Below are positions 58,373 to 64,000 of a stretch of 64,000 nucleotides of DNA, piece by piece. The notes below the pieces were generated by a model. That model saw nothing but the letters and a program-made list of their open reading frames with translations. It made no database searches and was not told where the DNA came from. The stretch is from Edolisoma coerulescens (lineage: Eukaryota > Chordata > Aves > Passeriformes > Campephagidae): the NCBI GenBank assembly GCA_013397115.1, contig VWZW01002668.1, positions 45,152 to 109,151 on the forward strand, written 5' to 3'. Numbering within the stretch: position 1 is the first letter of the stretch; every line of letters starts with the position of its first letter. The position numbers and the translations under genes are program-made.

Positions 58373-61000
58373 CTTGCAGGCCAAGAGCTGCTCCACTGCC
58401 CTGGGGTCCTTCCCAGCAGTCCAACAAGGCTGCTACAATCCCAAGGAGCAGGAGGAGAGATGGATCCCTCTGGGTGAGGTGCTGAGTTCCCTCTGGAGAT
58501 CTTAAGGAAAGTCTCCAGATGCTGGAAGCTCCTCATCTGGCTTTGCAGACATGCCCTTGGTGTAGCTTTCTCCTCTGTATCCTTTGGGCAAGGGGAGATG
58601 CTCGCTGCATCCCTGAACATTTCACAAGCTCCAGCTTCTGACAGCCAGATCCAGCATTGCCCTTGACTCCATCTTCGACAGTGGGAAGGCAGGGGAGAGA
58701 TGGCAGGCAAAAACCAGGGATGGCTCCCCCCTGCCTTTTCACTCAAGGACGAGAGATGCCGTGTGACCGGAGCCAAGGCATGCAGCAGACCAGAAGCGAC
58801 CAAAGGCAACCTCAGGGCTCGCCTTGTACAGGGCTGGATGTGAAATCCTTGCTCCCAGTGGTGGCAACCATCAGCAGCTGGCAGAGAAGGATCTCTGCAC
58901 GAGTTCACTGAATCACCACAGACTAAAAATATCCAGGTTGTGGGAAATCACAGGACGTCTCCAAGGCATGCTCCGAAATGGTGCTGCAGAAGCGAGGGGT
59001 AATGCGGACGGACAGGCAGATGGGCACAGAGCTCCACGGTGGGGTGAGGAGCAGGAGAAAAGGGAAGGGAGAACAGCAACCGCTCTAACGGCAAGGCCTC
59101 TCAACCAGGAATTGGCAGGGAGGGATGTTTTTGTGCTCCCTGCCTCAGGGATGCTCAGTTCATCCATCCTGGCACAGCCACCGTGACCCTCTCCTGACTT
59201 CCACCCAAAACAAGCATACAAGGCCCAAGCTCTCATCAGTTTTGCCACTGCCCATGGGGCTCTCCAGCAGCCCTGGGATTTTCAGGGAACTCTGCAGCTC
59301 CAGGGCGTCTGGGTTGAGGGAAGTCACACCAGGACAGCAGGCTGATGGGGCTGGGGAGATGTGGGAGTCCCACAAGTGGAGGGTGGCCAGTGCTCCTCTG
59401 TACTGCTGTGTGTCCCAAAACCCAGCCCAGATGTGCCTCAGTTTCCCCAGCTGAAGGTGTTGTATCCTATAAAGTGACCAGGCTCTTGGAGACACCGATC
59501 ACGCAGTGCTGGGGAGGTGGTAGATCAGTGCAGACCTTCCACAAGTTTCTTTGGAGCAGATCCACCCCGCAGATCCCCTGGCCCTGGGATGCGCATAGCA
59601 GAGCTCCTGAACTCTCCTGCTTTGTGTTTCCTTCTCACAGATTTTACAACATGTGACATCCTTCTGCCTTGGAGCAGCAGAGAAAACACACTTACAGCTC
59701 CCAGCTGCTTTAATCAGGGTGAATTTTTTCCATACGGAATGGACAGTAAAGCAGAGGGCAGAGGAGTGTGGAGGTCCCCATCCCAAGTTAGACATCCCAG
59801 TCTTCCCCAGCATGGTCCATCCACTGCTCTCTTCCCAAACATCTCAGGTGCTATTTCTCAATATGCTTTTTCCAAGGAGAACAACTTCAGTGCTCCCATC
59901 AGGGGCCACTGCAGCACTTGGTCCTGTGCCTACCATGGTTTCAAAACCAATTTCCCAGTAGGAAGAGAGAAAAGGCAAACTGGGCCCACCCCCACCTTCC
60001 CAAAGCATGGGACAAGAAGAGAACCTCACTGGAAGCAGCTCATAGGAATGGAAATTTCAGCTCAGCTTCCATCGAAGATAATAAAGAGTCTCAGTGAGGA
60101 GTGGCTGGGATAAAGGCCAACAGCTTCATTCTCCACACAGAACAGCAATGGAAGAGTGGGAGCAGATGTCCAAGAAGAGCACATGGATACCTAGCTGAGA
60201 TGACCCATCAACCAGCCTCCACCACCGCTGCTCTCTCTCCCCTTCGTGCTTCTGGACTGTTTCTGCTTCCAGACACAAATACAAGCTCACCCTGCGCCTC
60301 CCAAGGCAGAAACCTCCAGCATCCCACTGAGGCTAGAGGGAAGGCCAAGTTCCAGCGCTCGCTGTGGGCTGCTGAGCCACCTATTCATCCCTGCGTTCCT
60401 TGGCAGAGCCCCAAGAGCAACGAAAACCCATCAAAGGACCTGGGAAAGCAAACCAAGCTGTGCACGGATGAGATGAGTTCCAGCAGAAAAAAAAGATTGG
60501 ATTGGCTTAGCAAGAGAGCCGAGAGGCTGATCTCCCACCGAGTCGATTTTGAGAGCTCTGCTGGGGTTTTTTAATCCAGCAGGAGATTTCTGCTGCCTCC
60601 CAGGGTTTGAGCGTTTTTGTGGCAGACCTGCGGGTTGCCAAGCAAAAATGAAGTCAACTCTGTCGAATTCCCGTGCAGCCTGGCACAGCCTTTCCCCTGG
60701 CACCTCCGGAACAAGTCAGCTCTTGTCGAAGGGCAGAGAAATGGCAGCTTAGATTTTCGCCTGCTGTCTGGGCAAAGGGATAACGCAACACATGGGGCTG
60801 ACGCAACTATTGGCCCATTACTCCCTTTGCTGGACAGATTATGGGCTGCTCCCACACGGCTCCTCTGTCCTGACCACCCGGCTGGTGGCAGGAAAGCCCG
60901 GGATGTGCCAGAGAACGACACAGCAGGGACATGGGAAAGAAGGGACTGCCATGACTCTCTCGTGACGCTGTCAGAGAGCGAGAAGCTCTGTGACACTCAC

Positions 61001-61226
61001 CGTCCTCTGTCTCCTGCCAGACGATGCCCTCCAGGTTCACGCTGGTCCCAGGCTCGCAGGGGCCCAGGCACTCGGGCTCGGTGGCCAGGGCCACATCGCA
61101 GGTGTTCACCCCCACCGAGCGGGTGCGTACCATGATCTGCTCGCATGGCGACGAGATGTCATTGTTGACGACAGGGACAAGGAGGTGCAAGGGCAACACT
61201 GCAGGCGTAGAGACCGGAGATTCCAT
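61001..61226 (-). CDS. ZNF609: ZNF609 coding exon (first one in the window)
   Basis: The acceptor TTTTTCCCCACAG ends at 61227 and the exon opens with ATG in phase 0: MESPVSTPAVLPLHLLVPVV, NNDISSPCEQIMVRTRSVGV, NTCDVALATEPECLGPCEPG and TSVNLEGIVWQETEDG. The donor GTGAGTG follows. The sequence is essentially identical to human ZNF609. The initial ATG is an internal methionine, not the start of translation, because upstream coding is expected in the preceding exon outside the window. Confidence 0.97.
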
Positions 61227-64000
61227 CTGTGGGGAAAAAGAGACATGTGGTCACCGTCAGGAATACTGTCAGGAACACAGAAGAGAGAACAAGTATCAAC
61301 ATTTACATTCCTGGAGAACTTCAAGCTCAGGGCTGCCACCTTCAGTTCACGTCCCACACCTCATCAGAGGACAAGGATCTTTCAGGGCTCTCCCACCCTG
61401 GCGTGCCCATACCCACGTAACCCCGGGGAGCTTTGCAGTCACAGAGATCACACCCAAAAGTCCTTGTGCAGGAGATACCTGTGTTCCTGCTTGAAAGAGC
61501 TTGTGCCAAGTTCCTTCCCTGACGGCTTCTGTAATCATCCCTGGTGAGGATGCCTCTTGGCTATGGCTCAGATGTTAATGCAGTCAATGACTTTGGACCC
61601 GATGGCTCACTAGAAGAGCTTCTGCTCAACCAGCAGGACAGGACAAATGAGTAGCAGACTCCCTCCAGCACCCATGAAAACCTTCTCCTTCCAGATCTAC
61701 CCTGTGACCACCTGACGACACAGGCACTTGGATCATATCCCTCTTCCCTATGCAAGTATCTGCTTCAGAGCCTGATCCAGGCATTGTGCTCTCTCTGCAC
61801 ACGGAAACCAGATCCCACAGCCAGAGCCGGGTTTGGAAAGCCAACAAGCCAACTTGCCAAGTGGAAGCCCGGCCAAGCCACCCTGCTGCTGAGAAGCCAA
61901 GGTCCTTGACCGCTCTGCCACGCAAGCAGATTACAGCAGTGTCAGGAGGAGGATGGCTGACAGGCTGATTCTGTGGCTGGCCAAGGCAAGAGCAGGGTGG
62001 AGACCTTCCCGTCCTTCGGGGTTCATCAGCCAAGCCAGCCACAGCCAGCCACCCCCATGCCGTGGCTTGCGAGGACCTGCAGCAGCTCTGGGGCAAGCTG
62101 CTCCTCCTTCAGCTCAGACCTCCTCTCTTCACCATTTGGGATCTTTAGACACTGGGCTACCTCAGAAGAGAAGCAGACTGAGGAAACTCATCACATCAGC
62201 AGCAAGTGCTGACCTGGGTTCCAGTTTCAAGCAGGTGAAGATTCCTCTAGAGCACCCAGTGCTACTCCCAGACCCCCTAAATCTCTGCTGAGGGAAAACA
62301 TGATAGACCTGGAGAGCCCAAGTTTGTGGTTACCAAGTGTGGACACGGGCACCAGCCCATGATCGCTTCCAGCCTTGCTGCTGACTCCCATCCTGGTCTT
62401 GACCAGCTGCCAAATTCGCCTGCTCCCTCTCTTGCTCGCACATCTCCATCCTTAAAGCAAGGGAAACAACTCCAGCAGAACCCTGCATGTTCAACCACGC
62501 CTGCCCCACCCAATAGGGTACCCACAACCCCAGCAAGTGCCTGAAGAATCCCACCTCCCCACCAACTCCTGACCCACAGATCCTCTCCACATCCCTGGTA
62601 ACAGAAATCTCTAGGCAGAGGAGCAGAGAGGAGGGTATCACATCCTGGCTCTGATAAGGCAAGTGGATTTGCTCTTCCAGCAGAACACAAAGCACTTTCT
62701 GTCTGCAGCCCTCTCCTTGTCCTGCATCCATCCTCTCTCTCGACAGCTCATCAGAGCAACATGCAGCCCACTCGGCACTAAAGATGGTCTGGAGATCTTG
62801 AACAACAGTAGTTGGACCCCACAGTCCCCTCCCCAGCAGCACAGCTTGTGATCCACAACCACCTCCAATCTCCCACCAACAGGACCAGCTCTCCCCCAGC
62901 AGCCCACCTCCAGACCACCCACCTCCAAGGCTGCCCCACAGCCAGCAGCCCAACTGCACCCCATGGATTCAAGAAGGGTGTTTTTGGCATAAAACCACCC
63001 CAGAAGGCTGCCAGAGGAGCTTCCAGAAGACTCCCACAGGAAAATCACCCCCCAGAACACAGCAACCTCATCAGCAGATCCAGGGCAAGATGCTCCAAGG
63101 AAGCGTGAGGCTCCTTTGAAGGGGCTCCTCAACGCCACATTCTGCAAACCACAAGTCAGTGTCCAGCAAAGGAAGAGCCAGGGAGGAACCAGGCAGGGCT
63201 GCCTGGCTTGGGCGGGCAGCAGGAACAGCCCAGGGGGTGGCAGAGATCACTTGCCCCCATTGCCCAGGAACGGGTGGCTGCGTGCGCGCGTTGGGGACCT
63301 GCGGGTTCTGAGACCGTTCAGCTTCCTTCCACTCTGCAACAGAAACCACAGCGCAGTACAGGAGCGTTTAATTACAGTTCCAGCTCTGCTAATTATCGCC
63401 CGGTCACATTCGTAATCTGCATTATGCCACAGTGCATAATAAGCAGCTCGCTGAGATCTCTCTAATAAGCAAGGCGGCTTGATGGGATTTCATATCTCAC
63501 CCTGCTCTGGAACAAACAGCCTCTTTCAGCAGCCCTGGGGAGACAAGGTGGCTCTCCTGCTCCCTTGCCTGAAGCTCCAGAGCAAAATTAAAAAGGCCCA
63601 GGACGGTTCTTCAGGGGTGAGGGCAGGAACAGAGGTTCCCCACTGAGACAAAACAAAAAAAAAGCTGAAAGCCGTGCTGGAGGAAAAGACATATGGATCA
63701 ATCCCTGAAATTCACCTCCTCCTCTATGTGCGTCTTATCTCCTGGTACCATGATCTTTTCACCCTCCTGCTTTCCGAGCGAGGTCAGGAGATGCAGGATG
63801 GCTGGGAGAGCCCTACATACCATGGGGCAGCTCTGCTGGCCACTCTTCCCCTCAGAGGGAGAGAGGGAGCCCAGGGTGATGCTGGCCTGGGGGTGGTGGG
63901 CAGCACTCACACCCCACAGCAGTGGGTTTCACATCGCCTCCAGGGCTGTACTAGCCAAGATCCCCAGCTCCAAAAGTGAGCCCTGCACCTTCTGGCCATC
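61227..64000 (-). other. ZNF609: ZNF609 upstream intron, partial
   Basis: From the acceptor of the MESPVST exon to the right edge no exon is recognised. The large N-terminal exon of ZNF609, which would begin MSLSSGASGG in human, lies further right. The stretch includes an AT-motif-rich candidate element at 63.36-63.49 kb. Confidence 0.75.
63358..63485. promoter_or_regulatory. Candidate intronic enhancer with homeobox-type motifs
   Basis: GTTTAATTACAG, TGCTAATTATCGCC, GTAATCTGCATTATGCC, GTGCATAATAAGC and TCTCTAATAAGC lie within about 125 bases. This cluster of TAAT cores and POU/octamer-like ATGC words sits in GC-rich intron DNA. Such composition is common in developmental enhancers, but conservation cannot be judged from one genome. 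Confidence 0.28.

Larger units (their letters stand above)
53348..61000 (-). other. ZNF609: ZNF609 intron of 7.65 kb
   Basis: The intron separates the QETEDG exon from the MLVVNVTW exon. It contains a 63-base tandem duplication near 55.9 kb, an AT-rich patch near 56148-56210 and one CR1 copy at 58.0-58.4 kb. No other exon was recognised; open frames inside it on either strand show no family resemblance. Confidence 0.85.
46310..64000 (-). other. ZNF609: ZNF609 gene locus, 3' part
   Basis: This is the C-terminal four fifths of ZNF609, a nuclear cofactor of the ZNF608/ZNF609 family. In mouse, Zfp609 associates with NIPBL and the Integrator complex and affects neuronal migration; it also acts in thymocytes. 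Seven coding exons in - strand order are 61226-61001, 53347-53260, 52936-50581, 50166-49800, 49640-49465, 48966-48834 and 48711-48638. All have GT/AG introns with matching phases and together encode about 1139 residues. Human ZNF609 has 1411 residues; the N-terminal exon, also the source of the circular RNA known in mammals, lies beyond the right edge. The paralogue ZNF608 is excluded by close agreement with ZNF609 throughout. One exon is damaged by an N. Confidence 0.96.

Noticed and set aside
59425..59460. MIR-like word ATGTGCCTCAGTTTCCCCAG
   Set aside because: Only about 20 bases agree with the MIR consensus; too short to call.
61224..61226. ATG at the head of the MESPVST exon as the ZNF609 start codon
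   Set aside because: It follows an acceptor directly, and family members have a large N-terminal exon upstream, so it is an internal methionine.
1..64000. tRNA genes, CRISPR arrays, endogenous retrovirus LTRs
   Set aside because: None was seen: no cloverleaf with internal promoter boxes, no regularly spaced direct repeats, and no paired LTR or retroviral coding remnant. CRISPR would not be expected in an animal genome.

Overview
The window is a piece of a vertebrate nuclear genome, almost certainly from a bird. The genes are split by GT/AG introns, and at least ten CR1 LINE fragments are present. These carry the 3' end typical of avian CR1, ending in motifs of the type ATTCTATGATTCTATG. Introns and spacers are short and GC-rich, as in bird microchromosomes. 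Three runs of N (195 bases at 6051-6245, single bases at 31961 and 48962) show a draft assembly. A turtle or crocodilian would also carry CR1, but the compact spacing fits a bird better.

Two protein genes can be read exon by exon, and they converge tail to tail. OAZ2 (ornithine decarboxylase antizyme 2) lies on the + strand, with five coding exons from 32119 to 44127. ZNF609 lies on the - strand. Its last seven coding exons (61226 down to 48638) and its 3' UTR are here, while the large N-terminal exon with the start codon lies beyond the right edge. The same convergent pair exists on human chromosome 15q22, so the synteny is conserved.

Layout: 1-31.6 kb is a long stretch in which I recognise no protein gene. 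It holds five CR1 fragments, a GC-rich CpG-island-like block broken by an assembly gap (about 5.0-6.6 kb), and several AT-motif-rich segments that look like candidate conserved non-coding elements. By human synteny, RBPMS2 is expected beyond the left edge; none of its exons were found. A CR1 fragment, a G-rich minisatellite and a CpG island lead into OAZ2 at 31.3-32.4 kb. OAZ2 spans 32.1 to about 45.3 kb, with CR1 fragments in its introns. About 1 kb separates the two 3' ends. ZNF609 runs from about 46.3 kb to the right edge.

The standout biology is the OAZ2 decoding signal: a TCC-TGA-T +1 frameshift site in exon 2, followed by a pseudoknot that can be read base by base. Antizyme made through this frameshift restrains ornithine decarboxylase and polyamine uptake. 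ZNF609 is a nuclear chromatin and transcription cofactor with one C2H2 finger. There is no sign that the two genes work together beyond being neighbours. The less expected observations are a 139-bp tandem duplication that copies a ZNF609 splice acceptor, a probable loss of about two dozen codons at the single N inside a ZNF609 exon, and the orphan CpG island at 5-6.6 kb. I found no clear undescribed system.
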